Positions 13,684 through 24,790 of a stretch of DNA of 64,000 nucleotides are shown here, in pieces (position 1 is the stretch's first letter; every line of letters begins with the position of its first letter). The position numbers and the translations under genes were made by a program. Under the pieces are notes generated by a model. That model was not told where the DNA came from, did no database searches, and was given only the letters and a program-made list of their open reading frames with translations. Source of the stretch: Pseudo-nitzschia pungens (taxonomy: Eukaryota; Bacillariophyta; Bacillariophyceae; Bacillariales; Bacillariaceae); assembly GCA_037355855.1 (NCBI GenBank), contig CM074765.1:496001-560000 (forward strand), read 5' to 3'.

Positions 13684-14840
13684 ATAATGATACGAAAGTT
13701 CCGATCCTTGGTTCGCCTTTCTGGATGACTGCATCCGTGTTCGACAGCGACACACATGGGAAAACCGACAGATGAGACAGACAACTATTACGTATTCTAT
13801 ACCAAATCTATCATAATCCATGAACTATCAGCAATAACTAATTCCTAATCACTCCTGTCATTTTCTTCCTATGATATTTCAGTGTTTCTTGTATACAAAT
13901 AATCCCGGGTTCTACTACTTGGTAGTGGGTTGAAATGCTGTCTCTTGGGCGGAAACCACGGCGTTGCAATCACGCCCGTATTGCATCAATTGCCCAGCGC
14001 TGTGCCGCTTTCAAACCCGATCGTAATAGAAGACCTTCCTCCATTCCAGAGACCAAAGGCTCTCGACATTGGACCACGGCATCCGGATGGCGTCGTCGCG
14101 CCACGGTATGCCTTCCTGGTTTGGTATCCGATGAAGAAGGTGGAAAGCCTAGACCCTTTGGCTCGGAACGGAGGAAGCGCTGACCACATTCCGGTCTACA
14201 GCACTATAATTTGACTTTCAATCTATAGGTGGAACAAATAAATAGTAATAGTAGTGAAACTAAATAGAAACCAGTCATCAGTCAAAAATAACAATACGCG
14301 TACTAATTGTAAATAATAATAGATACTAGAAATATCCATGACTACAAGTGTACAGCAGGATCTCACGAGAGTATCCGCGTTGTCGCAAGGTCAACGACCG
14401 AAGCTCAGAGTCCGTGATTGTGTCACACTCTCCAATCAGCGTCTCACTGAAATGCAATGGTGTGTAGTGCTGGTGTGGTGTATTCAAAATTGTGTGAATG
14501 TTCGCAAGTGTCACAGACCGCAAGAATGCAACCCCGCTTGCTTACATGCATTCTGTGGAATCAAAACTTGCGTAAATGTGGTGTAGGTTCTTGTCTAGGG
14601 TAGTAATCAAAACATCGTCCGGAGCGTGCCGTTGAGCGTTGAGGCACCGGTGAAAATATGAAGAATGAGAATATGGATGTTGTTGCCCAACTCCAGAGGG
14701 AGCTGTGCTGGTGGCGATCGTTGGGTGTGATCGATGACGGATTCGTCCGTTCCCTTTGGCGAATCCAAAAAGTCGGAATCGATCGCTGCCATTTTGGTTC
14801 CTTGGTGATATTCCTCGATAGAGATGCGAGCGAACTCGTC
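13684..14840. other. Intergenic region between converging genes, no gene seen
   Basis: It lies between the 3' ends of the giant gene and of the minus-strand gene ending at 14841. Short open frames around 13930-14214 have no recognisable motif, overlap on both strands and show no clear coding signal. Confidence 0.6.
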
Positions 14841-16800
14841 TCACTTTTTCGAGGCCACATTCCCCACGAGTGCTTTTTGGCGCAATTGCTGCTGCCGCTC
14901 CTTGCGTCTCTTGAAGGATTGGACATAGCTCTTGTAGTAGGATCGGATGCGGTCCCGGACTGCCGAGAAGGCGCAATGCTTGAATAGATCCGGGTATCCG
15001 GAAACCGTAGCATGTTCCAACAACTTGGCGGTGAGGCGGTTGTTATAGTCGCGCTGCTCGATTGTGTAGTTGCGGGCCGAGAAGGAAAGGTATTCCTCTC
15101 GGTTGGTGATCAGAAAGTCTTCGAGTTCTGCGAGAGATCGGAGTTAGAAAGGAATGACTGTGAGTTGATCGTATCGAACAAAGAGATAAGTTACGAGAAG
15201 GAGAACACTAGATTTGCTTCTTACCTGGATATGCCTTCCATGAAAACTTCTTGCCGGTTTGGTGCGGTTTCGCGGCTTTCTTGGCGGCTGCTGCGGAAGC
15301 AGAAGGAGAAGTCTTCTTCTTGGATCGGTTGGATGCCGTTAGAATCTTGTTGTTCCGAGCGGCAATCCGACTCGAGGTCCCGGAAGCCACGCGCTGGCTG
15401 CCCTTGTTGCAGACTCGAGTGGCAATCCCCGGAGCCGGAAAGGCCTTTTCTTGCTTCGGCTTAGAGTTCTGGTTGATGTTCAAGAGCAGGGGAGGGAGCT
15501 CCAGGGGAGCGTGCCTCTTTCGATCGGTCTCGTGGGTCGAGACATCCTCCGTGTCCTTCATACTGTTGCCGGCACTCTGGTTGCCCATGCCGAGGGTGCC
15601 AATTTGCAACACCGGGCGGGGTTGGCGTGGGATGGGAGTAATGACCGCGGCCACAGCCGCCATGCGGAGCGCCTTTTTCCGCTCTTCTTCCTTCTGCTGT
15701 TCGAGGAGCTCCAGCTCTTGCCGGAAGAGGGGGTGGCCGAAGCGGGGGAGATGGCGGCTTCGGGGAGAAACGTGCTCGTGGATCCCGAGGGCGGAGAGAT
15801 CCCGAGACGGAGACAGAGGAAGGAGCAGGGGGGAGAGTGCCTTCTGGTTGGTGTTGGCTCCTCCCATCGAGGATGCTACCGCTGGTAGCATGTCCTCCGC
15901 TGCCAGGGACACACTTCGGATTCGTTGCTGCTCCATGGAGGAGGACGCCCTCGCTCGGAGCAACTCGATCGTGCTCGCTCTTGAGTAAAAACCGGAACTG
16001 GGAGGGGAGGAGGGAGGAGAGGGCAAGGAGACGCTGGGGGAGGATGCAACGGCCACGGGTGAAACGCCCGTGGTTCCCATGCTTTCGTTGCTCGTGACAC
16101 GGATCAAACGAGTGTTGCCACTGGGGTACTCAATGGTGATGCTCTCGGGAATTCCGAGGGAAGGCCTGGAATGTGAGACATTCCCATTTGCTTGGGGGGA
16201 GGAATCATTGGCGTTGGATTGGTTGATGGGTTTCATTTCCTCTTCAACGGATTCCTTCTTCTCGTTCTTGTTCATGCAATTCGAATCGGACAACATCTCC
16301 TTCGAAACAATCCTTGAGAGACCCAGGAGAATGCGAGCCGCATGGTCATCATCGCTTAGTTCCGACAATTGATTGGATTCCTCCTCCATGGAATGGGAAG
16401 AATCTTGGTCTTCTTCGGTTGCGTTGTTGTACTGGTCCGGTGTAGCCGAACGAGGTGCAATCGTGGTGGTCTCGGAAGACGATACCATGTTGGGAGAAGC
16501 AAGAAAGGACAGTAGCGGAGGAGAAGCCCGTTGCTGTTGCTCGTGGTGCAGCTCGTTGTGCGAGTGGAAACCAGCATTGTTCGTGCTCGTGTTCGTGCGT
16601 GATTCACCATACACACTACACATGCGATCGAGAGCTGTTCTTCTGGGAGAGGTTGGTGCAAAACAGGGAGGGAACGTCATGGTGATACTGGAAGGGGAAT
16701 GCAGACTTGTTTGTAGCGTTAGGTCAGAGATGTAAGATCTCGAATCGTCTGCAGAGCTATGATCGGAATGAGAATTATTGCAGTAAGGATAGGAACTCAT
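14841..16800 (-). CDS. Ser-rich protein with conserved diatom-type C-terminal domain
   Basis: The model is exon 16800-15225 joined to 15127-14841, giving 620 residues, with a phase-1 intron of 97 nt (GTAAGA...CGCAG). The first 510 residues are low-complexity, rich in Ser, Pro and Glu, with a basic stretch near the end of exon 1 (RSKKKTS, AAAKKAAK). The C-terminal 110 residues form a compact domain spanning the splice site: KFSWKAYP then ELEDFLITNREEYL, FSARNYT, YNNRLTAKLLEHA, VRDRIRSYYKSYVQ and a basic tail ending NVASKK. I recall this SWK.(Y/F)PELE...NREEYL domain from uncharacterised diatom proteins. The basic regions suggest a nuclear protein, but the function is unknown. Reading through the intron would end the protein at 15208 and remove the domain, so splicing is strongly supported. 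Confidence 0.85.
15128..15224 (-). other. Spliceosomal intron, phase 1
   Basis: The donor GTAAGA follows CCAG and the acceptor is CTCGCAG. Splicing joins the KFSWKAYP exon to the ELEDFL exon and completes the conserved domain. Confidence 0.85.
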
Positions 16801-18274
16801 CCGAATTGCTCATTACGATGTGTGCCTTCTGTGCACCTTTTGTAGGATTTATAAAGCAGCAACCGTGGCTGATGGTAATTTTCCGTATCGGTAATTATGG
16901 TGTATGCGGATTGGAGTAGGAATAAGCTGTTTTTGTTCGTTACTTCTCACGAGTCAAATGGAATAATCGATTTGTGCTTCCGATGAATCAACCAAACCGT
17001 ATGAATCTCACTGATTGGTTCTACAGTTTTTACCCAGTAAGATTACCATTCCATCACTGACACACACGTCGCTTTCAATCTGTAGTATCTTCGCTCGCCC
17101 GTGTGAGGCACGATGATTCTTCGTAATTCGTAATAATTACTTAGAAGTCTTCGCGAATCTCGAACAAGGGTTCTCAACAATTTGTAAGCACTTGCTCCAT
17201 GCTTCGGGTTGGTGTGTCACGAACCAAACCTGGAGACAAGAAGAGCAAAAAAGAAGAGCATGAAACTTCCTTTTTCCCACGTGGCAGAGAGGAAGAATAT
17301 TTCATTGGTCCATTTAGTTTCTATGAGTGCATCGGAATATAGCTCTTCATTTTGCTTCAACTCACGGCGAAGAAATCAATTTCGATACTGCTGCACCAAT
17401 GACCCAATCAGACACCGCGAGTTGCATCAGTCGTGCGGGATCATTAAGTACACATAGTACGTCAGGCTGTCCGATTTTCTTCTTTTGCGTCTTCTATCCC
17501 ACAAATCGGCGTCCTATCCCACAACCGCCGAGGCACGTTCCGCCCCACTATGAAACTCCGATGATTTCGAAAGAGGATGGAACAGTGGTACACGAACCTT
17601 CCGGATGCTTTACAATTCTTCGACATACAACACGAAACCCGCTAGGATCTGTTCCAAACGGTTCGTGCGTCCATCAAGAAGTGCTCACCGTACCAAAAGT
17701 AGAACCGATACCCGTATGTTGCTGGGCAAACCAAGACCGGCGTGATATTTTGGTTGTACGTGAAATCAATCGTACATACCTCGTGCTCGACTCCAAGTAC
17801 TCGTATTTAAAGGGGACATATCATTTGGTTCGTGCTTTTGCATAAGAAACGAACCAAAAAATGGATAGTGTTTTCTCAGAACTCAATTGGCTCATCGTTC
17901 AAAAGCGCCTGAATTTGTATTGTGCGACTCACATCACATAATAAAGCAACACAACTTTGAAAAAGTGATACTCCAACGAGCCACAATAACATCGATGTAT
18001 GTATACTTTTTGAGAGGACCGGCATGGCTTGTGCATCAACGATTGAATTCGATTCTTTGCTTCCGTTGTACTGAGAACGATGATCTCTTTGCCGGATCGT
18101 CGAATGAGAATGAATCACGTCTGACGTACTCGGCATGATTTCACACTCTATCGGCACTTTTACATTCCATCAAAATCCATTTTCTCGTTCTCTCACAATT
18201 TTGTTATTTCCAACACTTCCAATACCCAAAACCAAACACTACCACCATAGCATATTACCTTGCTCACATTCACC
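16801..18274. other. Divergent intergenic region, no convincing gene
   Basis: This 1.5 kb lies between two divergently transcribed genes and must hold both promoters. An open frame at about 17330-17845 lacks an ATG start at its beginning, has no recognisable domain and is not called. Confidence 0.6.
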
Positions 18275-18997
18275 ATGGACGGCAACCACAACGTTATTTC
18301 TACACCTCACAAGCGTAAGCTTCCGAAACAAGAATGCGAGAATGATGAGAGCGAGATTCCATCTTTGACCTGGGAAGAGGACGATGCCAATGACCGAGAA
18401 AGTGGCTCGCACTTTTCTCGTGCCCGAACGGTTTCCTTCTCCCAGTTCCCCTCTCCTTCCAAGAAACGCAAGATCATCGGCGCGATGATGCCCACCTCAT
18501 CTGCCTTTGTAACTCCAACCATTCAAACACGACTCGAGAACCAGCACGAGCAACCGCCACCTCCTGCTGTTTCTCGTTCGACCATGGACTTTCATAGAAC
18601 AGCAGAAGACCTTCCCCTTTTGGCATTCCCATCACTGTCCGACACCGAAGAGGAGTTTGTCCTGTCACCCCGGACCACACTGCTACCCCGCCGCATGGGT
18701 CCCATTCCCAAGCGCCTGTTTCACATAAACGGTGTCGATCGCACCGGCTATGACACCCGCGAAGAGCCGGCTTCCGCCGAGGATGAACCCCACGCGGATG
18801 TGATCAATACTGCCGAAGGGTTGTTTCCCGTCCCTGAGAATGCGTCCCAGCAAGCGCCGATTCGACCGAAACGAGATGCAGAAAGAGCTCATCCTCCCGT
18901 CACTATCGGAAGTCCCGTCTCCCCTCGCTGCGAACCGGTCGGGAAACGAGGGAGACTCTTATGCCTGCGCCGCCTAACGGAAACAGTCAGGATATAG
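18275..18997 (+). CDS. Hypothetical disordered, probably nuclear protein (240 aa)
   Basis: I do not recognise this protein. The ATG at 18275 (context TTCACCATGGAC) is preferred over an upstream in-frame TTG. It is mostly disordered, rich in Pro, Ser and charged residues, and has basic clusters that could be nuclear localisation signals (HKRKLPK near the start, PSKKRKIIG about residue 68, GKRGRLL near the end). There are several Ser-Pro or Thr-Pro sites (STPHK, FPSPSK, LSPRT, GSPVSPR) typical of proline-directed kinase targets. There is no membrane segment or enzyme motif. A regulatory or chromatin-associated role is only a guess. Confidence 0.6.
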   Translation: MDGNHNVISTPHKRKLPKQECENDESEIPSLTWEEDDANDRESGSHFSRARTVSFSQFPSPSKKRKIIGAMMPTSSAFVTPTIQTRLENQHEQPPPPAVSRSTMDFHRTAEDLPLLAFPSLSDTEEEFVLSPRTTLLPRRMGPIPKRLFHINGVDRTGYDTREEPASAEDEPHADVINTAEGLFPVPENASQQAPIRPKRDAERAHPPVTIGSPVSPRCEPVGKRGRLLCLRRLTETVRI

Positions 18998-20063
18998 AAA
19001 CAACGCAATTCATCGCAATACAGTAGAGTACACTACACTACAATACAATATGATACGATACAATAACATGGAAAGATACAATGCAGCAGTGCCTGAGTGC
19101 GCGTACTATATGGCACACTGCACACAGCAATCATCGTCGAACGCATATGATACGATAGATATACAACGCAGCAAACCACTGAACTGTTCCTACGGCGACC
19201 CTACAACAGATCTGGCAAGTGCTCGATAGTTTGCATCGAGGCAGGTGTTATCATGCATCGGTGAAAGAAGCAGGTTTGCCAGAACATCGTTCTTCCCATC
19301 TGTCTTCCGTTTTCTACAGAAGCACGATTGATTGATACGGTCACTCGGAACACGGAACCATTAGAGATTGAAAAGAAACTGAATTCCGGTCGGTCTCACA
19401 CGGAACCGGCAAACCAAACACGACTTGGTATATTTTGAACCACAAGCACCTAGTGCATAGAATACGAATCAAAAGTAGATATACGAAACAATAATAGAAC
19501 GACGAAAGCTATACAGCCTACCGAAGTAGCAGAGTTTCACGCATCTCTCACATCACATGATGAAAGTTTACACATTATAGTTACTGTCACATGTCTAATG
19601 GCAACGTCATGATAATTTCTTAAGATGCCTCCGTTAACAACATGCTTCATAATCAATCAAATGCGGTGGGTATGGTACCCTATTGAGTTTATTCTCTTCG
19701 ACACCATTTGGATTCCGTCACATGTAGGAAGTTGTGGGTGAATATAGATTCCGTCGATCTTGCGTTTGGCATTTTTTATCAATCAAGAATGAAAGTGATA
19801 AATTAACACCGATCCCCATACCCGTACGATCACGACTTGTTCCAGTAAAAAATGAAAATTGTTGAAAATTGCGACGTCGCATGTTTCATTGTTCCTTTCA
19901 ACGTCTCAGAAGCCTAGTGTGTGCCATTAGTAGCGAATCATGTGTGGTATTTCGTTGGTTGGAAGAAAGCAAAAAGTACCGTTGCGTCGACAGAAGCGAA
20001 TTGTCGAATATGTCAATCTAGCCCCCGTCGTTGCTTTCGAGATGAATCCACTTTTGATTTTCC
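18998..20063. other. Intergenic region, no gene seen
   Basis: It lies between two 3' ends. It opens with AT-rich short words (TACAATACAATATGATACGATAC, about 19020-19070) and shows no long coding frame. Confidence 0.65.
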
Positions 20064-21179
20064 TTACTTGGCGGACAGCACCAAAAATGTCTTGTCGAAA
20101 TTGTAAGGAGCAACGGGAGTCTTGGAGGCTGCCTCTTCCTGCAGAAGCTTTATGGCTGCTTCCCTGGCATCCGGAAGGGGTTGGATGGTATCGGCAAAAT
20201 CTTTGAGAGCACCCAGGTCGTTCGATTGCACAGCCTGTCGAAAGAAGTTACCCAGCTCGTCCAATTGGATCTCGGGAATAAACGCCATGGATGGATCGTC
20301 CTTGGCGTGGTTGCGCTTGTAGTCGGCAATGAGATCGGTCGTTTCGAAGTAGTACTTCTTTTTCGCCGCCTTGCCCTCGGTAATGGAAAAGAGTGGGACC
20401 CGGCCCTTGGTCTCCCATTTCTTGGCGTTCTTTTTGCGTTTCGTGTCTAGGGTCTGTGCGTCTGCGTTTCCAGCGTCGGAGGGAATCAGGTTGTGGACCG
20501 TGTCGACCAGAATACCGTTGACACCCTTTTCTTCGTTGACTGCCACCCGTCGGCGGCGAGTCAGCGACAATTGCAGTGCCACCGACAGAGGGACGACCTT
20601 GATTTGGGCTGTCATCCAGATGTTGCCATCTCCTCGGGAGGAATCCAGATCGCTCGCGGCTTTCAAAGCTTCCTGAGCCGTTTCGTACGACAAAAAGAAG
20701 AATCCGGTTGCTGTCGCCGAATCTTTGTTGTAAATCTCAAACGGAACGCCTTCGAGGTTGCTACCAGAACCGGGTCCGTTAACGAGAGTAAAGGTAGGAA
20801 TTCTGGACAGCTTAGAAAAGATTTCTTCCTTGGTGACCGCAGGTCCCGCTGCATCATCGGCTAGAGCGGGTTCCAAACCCAGAGAAGTTGACGTTGCAGC
20901 AGCAACCAGGGCAGACGCTGCCATCGACAAGCTGTCTCTCCTCGTCGTCAAGAAATCTTCCTTCCCCGATTCTGCTTCGCCCCCGAAGATATCTTCATTT
21001 GTCTTTGTCGCCCACAAGGTGGACTTGGACACCGCATGAAACGACACGGTTGACAGAAATGATGCCGACGAAGAGGACGAAAATCCGTGCACGGTGGTGC
21101 TGGCAATAGCGATTGTGGAAGCCGCCACAACTGCAGCTAGAAACCAGTACCTCTGCGGTGAGTAGTGCGTGCTGAACAT
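20064..21179 (-). CDS. Tic22-like plastid protein with twin-arginine lumen-type signal
   Basis: This 371-residue protein resembles the Tic22 family (IFSKLSRIPTFTLVNG, EGVPFEIYN, GFFFLSYETAQEALKAA, then a long C-terminal repeat-like half). The ATG at 21179 is chosen because it starts directly with a hydrophobic signal peptide (WFLAAVVAASTIAIAS), followed by VHG-FSS, the Phe expected at +1 of diatom plastid transit peptides. A second sorting signal comes at about residues 79-107: TTRRDSL, a hydrophobic Ala-rich stretch and ALA before DDAAG, which looks like a twin-arginine thylakoid lumen signal. Tic22 proteins of plants sit between the envelope membranes, while cyanobacterial homologues occur in the periplasm and at thylakoids. 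A lumen location here is therefore an inference from the signal. The gene is uninterrupted. Confidence 0.85.
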   Translation of the reverse strand: MFSTHYSPQRYWFLAAVVAASTIAIASTTVHGFSSSSSASFLSTVSFHAVSKSTLWATKTNEDIFGGEAESGKEDFLTTRRDSLSMAASALVAAATSTSLGLEPALADDAAGPAVTKEEIFSKLSRIPTFTLVNGPGSGSNLEGVPFEIYNKDSATATGFFFLSYETAQEALKAASDLDSSRGDGNIWMTAQIKVVPLSVALQLSLTRRRRVAVNEEKGVNGILVDTVHNLIPSDAGNADAQTLDTKRKKNAKKWETKGRVPLFSITEGKAAKKKYYFETTDLIADYKRNHAKDDPSMAFIPEIQLDELGNFFRQAVQSNDLGALKDFADTIQPLPDAREAAIKLLQEEAASKTPVAPYNFDKTFLVLSAK

Positions 21180-22533
21180 GTTCGAGTGGATCGTTGCAAA
21201 GAAGCAATTGTTATTTGGAAAGTGTTGACTAAGGCTTACTTCATTATTGTTACCTCCCACTACAATGAATCCCTATTCTAGCCGATCTGACAAGTTCAAC
21301 CCTGCGATACGGTGATTGGAAGATGATCATGCCGATGGAACAATAATCTTTCTATCAAAAATCGTTGACGAAGATCTTAGCTTTCGGCATCATCATTGTG
21401 GCCTGATTCAACAATTCGTGAATGAACTGACTTCCACGTGTGACTGTGACAAGATGATTGCCGGTTTGTACTTAGTACTTTGTACGGTAACTTACGGTAT
21501 TTTGATAAAGAAATACGAAGTACGAAGTAAGGTTAAACCTCACTGGTACTACGGTACCGTACGTAATGATTTCGACGATGTGACATGCTAAGGTTTTACC
21601 GTACCTACCGTACGAGTAGACTGAGGTTACTCTTTGTAGCTAGGAGTAACTACGAGTAAGTTACGACGAGTCCCAGTAATTATTCACTAGTAACTTGTGA
21701 GCATGTACGTACTACGTAGGTTCAGTATTTGAAGTAATAATTGCTCATACACACCTGAACTAGGTAACCTACACAGTTGAAATGGGAAGGCAGGTGCCAA
21801 GTGCCATTCGGTAAGTGTTTTGGTCAGGCTACGTAAGGTCACTCGTAATTACCGTACGTTCTATCGGAAATGGTGCAAGCGTGTTAATCGTATTCGACAT
21901 CAACCACTTTGTATTGAGCTTTCAGGCTTATGTAATTGCATACCGTACGTATCTGATAAGAAACGATGTACCAGCCTTGATTCTTGCATGATTTTTAAGT
22001 AAGGTTACGAGTCGGCTTTGTATGTCCCGGATCCAAGCGGAGTATCAAATTGGATCGTTCCGTGAATACAAAAAGCGAAAACTCCAGCATCTTACAAGAT
22101 TATCCATTCCGGGGATACCTATGGTACATGCCGATTCACACTTCCGAACGCAGGTTTCCCCGCTCGGATCCCGCTTGCATAATACCTATGTTCCATATAA
22201 CGGATTCGGAAGGCGGTCTTCAGACGACGTCTCGTACTCCAGCCATCCAAACGAAAGGGGGGTTGGTGTCGGGATCTATATCGGTATAACTATCGCTATC
22301 GCGTCGGTTGTTTCTCGTCGCTTCGGTTCTCTCTCGGCCCTGTATCTGGCGATCTGAAAGTCAGAGCCGAGTGGATCATAACTTTTCCAACGTTTGGTTT
22401 TTAGAAAACGTTCTCACGAAACATCCAAAAATACACGACATTGACGCTAAAGTTCACTCCAACATCCATCCATCCATCCATCAAGCAGTCGTTCGGCCAC
22501 TCAATCAAATCAATTTCGTCAACGAACCACAGG
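21180..22533. other. Intergenic region with TACGAAGTAAGGTTA-type words
   Basis: No gene is seen. The stretch 21480-21720 is dense in GGTAAC/TTACCGTACG/ACGAAGTAAGG words shared with other intergenic regions. A (CCAT)n run lies near 22462-22482, just before the next gene. Confidence 0.65.
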
Positions 22534-23226
22534 ATGAAACTCTCCTCGAGCAATCGCCTGCGGTGCTTTTTGTCTTTGCTGCTTCCCCGTTCTTCGTGGA
22601 GGGCGACCGCCGCCATTCCATTCGGGGAAGGAGCCACAACCCATCTGAAGGCCGAGAGCTGCTCCCACGAGAACTCGGATCGACCTCGGCGGAGCCGCCC
22701 CGGAAGAAGCCTAGCCCGCCGTTGAGAAAAGAAGTCCCTCAAAAGTCGGTGTCAAAGAAAGTCATCAAGGCCAAAGTACGAAAAGGACAAGAAACAACCC
22801 CTGGCGCCCGTCTTTGTGAAGGAAGGAAAGCCCTTCTACTATGGAGGCAAGGGCTCCAAGGGCACAAAGGCTGGATACGGTGGGAGCAAGGGTGGATACG
22901 ATGGAAGCAAGGGTGGCAAGGGGGGAAAAGGTGGCTTTCCCAGCTACCCAGGTCATGGTCAGGGCGACGAAAAGGAAGGCAAACCGTATTACTTTGGTGG
23001 CAAGAGTGGCAAGGGCGCGAAAGCTGGATACGGAAGCAAAATGGCGAAGGGCATCAAGGGGGGATATCCCGTGTATCCCGAAAATTACTGGGATACCTAC
23101 AACAATCAGAAGGAAGGTAAGCCATACTACTTTGGCGGCAAAGGGGACAAGGGCAGGCGGGCACAAGAATTGTACCTTGTCGAAGAGGGAGCCGAGAGAA
23201 CTAAATCGAGGCAGAGATACTTTTAG
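22534..23226 (+). CDS. Secreted Gly/Lys/Tyr-rich repeat protein, frame disrupted
   Basis: The ATG at 22534 starts a typical signal peptide (RLRCFLSLLL, then ATAA). The same frame stops at 22723-22725, then reopens at about 22760 and runs to 23226 with KEGKPFYYGGKGSKG, KEGKPYYFGGKSGKG and KEGKPYYFGGKGDKG repeats separated by Gly/Lys/Tyr linkers. The stretch in between reads best in another frame (KKPSPPLRKEVPQ, then KKVIKAK). I found no GT-AG intron with matching phase. Lys-rich, Gly- and Tyr-rich secreted proteins in diatoms include cell-wall and adhesive proteins, so a biosilica-associated role is possible but unproven. The C-terminal 25 residues leave the repeat style and may also be out of frame. 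The gene may be degraded or wrongly assembled. Confidence 0.5.
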
Positions 23227-24073
23227 ATGCCTTGGCCACAAATGGCTCTGCGCTGCATTGCACTGCACTGCATACGACCCAAGCAAAGAAAGCGAATAGA
23301 ACAATACGACAAAATGTGGCGACCGTCGGGGAGAACAGAAGAAAGAGAGAGAGAGGATCGTGCTGCACATTTCTATCGCGCATGTTTCGCAAACCCATGA
23401 CACAAACCAATCAACGCACGCAACAAATCAAATCAAATCAAATCATATCATATCAAACCAAACATTAGGTCGGGACATTCCATCAGACAAGCCTCCCGAC
23501 AGCATATTAGTATAGAGTACACCAGCTGTGTTAATGTGAATTATTATTGTACATTGAACTTTTTGACCTCATTACTCGACCTGGTGCGGCAGACTGCGCG
23601 TGTTGTCTCTCTTGCACCGGGAATCTGGTTTCGCCTGTGTGTAGCGGCTCTCGTAGGGCGTCCACTACTGTTGTGGACCTCGTTGCGGGAGGATGCCCCC
23701 AGGAATGCGCGATTCTTTGGCCGTAATCCATTGCGTTCCGCATCGATTGCTTCGTTCTTGTGATGTTGTTGTTGTCGTTTGCAGCCAAGTCAATCCCCTA
23801 GCTCCTCGGAGGGGACTGCCGGATCAAAAAGGAACATTGGCAACCGCGGGGAATCGATCACGCCCCCTCGCGAAGACTGCCATTGCCGCGGGTCCGACAG
23901 GATCGCTCTTGTTGCGTCCCGGCCCTGGGCCCGTTGGAGAATCAAATCTCGATCCGAAAACCGCCGTGCCGTTGCTACCGCAGTCGCAGCCGCGTTTCCT
24001 TCGTTGTGTTGGATGCGTGGCCAGCGAGGTGTTGTGATGCGACGGAATGCGATGGAATGCGATGAATGCATTC
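23227..24073. other. Intergenic region, no gene seen
   Basis: Contains a short GAGAGAGAGAG tract (about 23346) and an AATCAAATCAAATC tract (about 23425). Open frames on both strands overlap and show no motif. Confidence 0.6.
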
Positions 24074-24790
24074 TTATCTGCCGCGCTGGTTGGGCCATCG
24101 ATCGTCCGCGTACACGATCCATTGATCGTGCAGCTCGTGGTTCAACCGGACCCACCGATCGTCGTCGTTCATTCCCCGACCCTTCGGCGGCCGGCCGCGC
24201 CGCAGCGCCACGATCTCGACGTGGGGTCTCTTCTGCAGGACGTGGTACTCGAACTTGGCCATTTGGAATTCCTTCTCGATGCGCTCCATCTTGCGGCGGT
24301 GCGCCTCGATGGTTTCCGTCAGCCTGCGGTGCTCCTCCACCTCGTCCGTCCAGTTCTCCCAGGCCATGGTGATTGCCAGGGCGTACAACAGCGTCCCGGC
24401 CGGCAGCAGGTGGTAGTCGTCGACGGCCGCAAACGAGGCGAGGGTGAGCAGCACCCAGACGAGTCGCGACCGCCGCCGCATCGCTACCGCGAGCCTGGGC
24501 GAGTCCTTTCGGGCTTGCTCGAGCCGCTGCCGCTCCCAGAAGGGGGCCGCGGCGTGCGCGAGTCCGAGGGCTTCCTCGCCATGCCGCGGAACGTCCGCGA
24601 TGCGCCTGAGTCGCAGCGCGGGTGGGAGACGACGGCGCTGAAGTTGGTGCTGAAGTTGGTGCTCGCGCTGGCGTTGGCGTTGGCCTTGCGCTTCGGGGGA
24701 GCGTCCGTCGGAGGGGACCGCTGCGATTGCAGGATTGCTCTGGAACCGTGGGTTCGAGTTGAGGAACAACAGCGACGCGAGGGGGATCAT
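24074..24790 (-). CDS. Hypothetical membrane protein with coiled coil (238 aa)
   Basis: I do not recognise the family. The N-terminus (MIPLASLLFLNSN) is hydrophobic, followed by a Gln/Arg-rich stretch (about residues 35-60). Residues about 107-140 contain two short hydrophobic segments (LVWVLLTLASFAAV and LLYALAITMAW), then a long amphipathic helix (about 143-190, HRRLTETIEAHRRKMERIEKEF) that should form a coiled coil. The C-terminus is charged. The opposite strand is also open over much of this GC-rich stretch, but only the minus-strand product shows membrane and coiled-coil structure, so it is preferred. Confidence 0.6.
   Translation of the reverse strand: MIPLASLLFLNSNPRFQSNPAIAAVPSDGRSPEAQGQRQRQREHQLQHQLQRRRLPPALRLRRIADVPRHGEEALGLAHAAAPFWERQRLEQARKDSPRLAVAMRRRSRLVWVLLTLASFAAVDDYHLLPAGTLLYALAITMAWENWTDEVEEHRRLTETIEAHRRKMERIEKEFQMAKFEYHVLQKRPHVEIVALRRGRPPKGRGMNDDDRWVRLNHELHDQWIVYADDRWPNQRGR

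Noticed and set aside
13930..14214. Open frame of 94 codons
   Set aside because: No motif, overlapping open frames on both strands, no sign of coding bias.
17327..17845. Open frame of 172 codons
   Set aside because: Starts with GTG, no recognisable domain, odd composition; could be chance.
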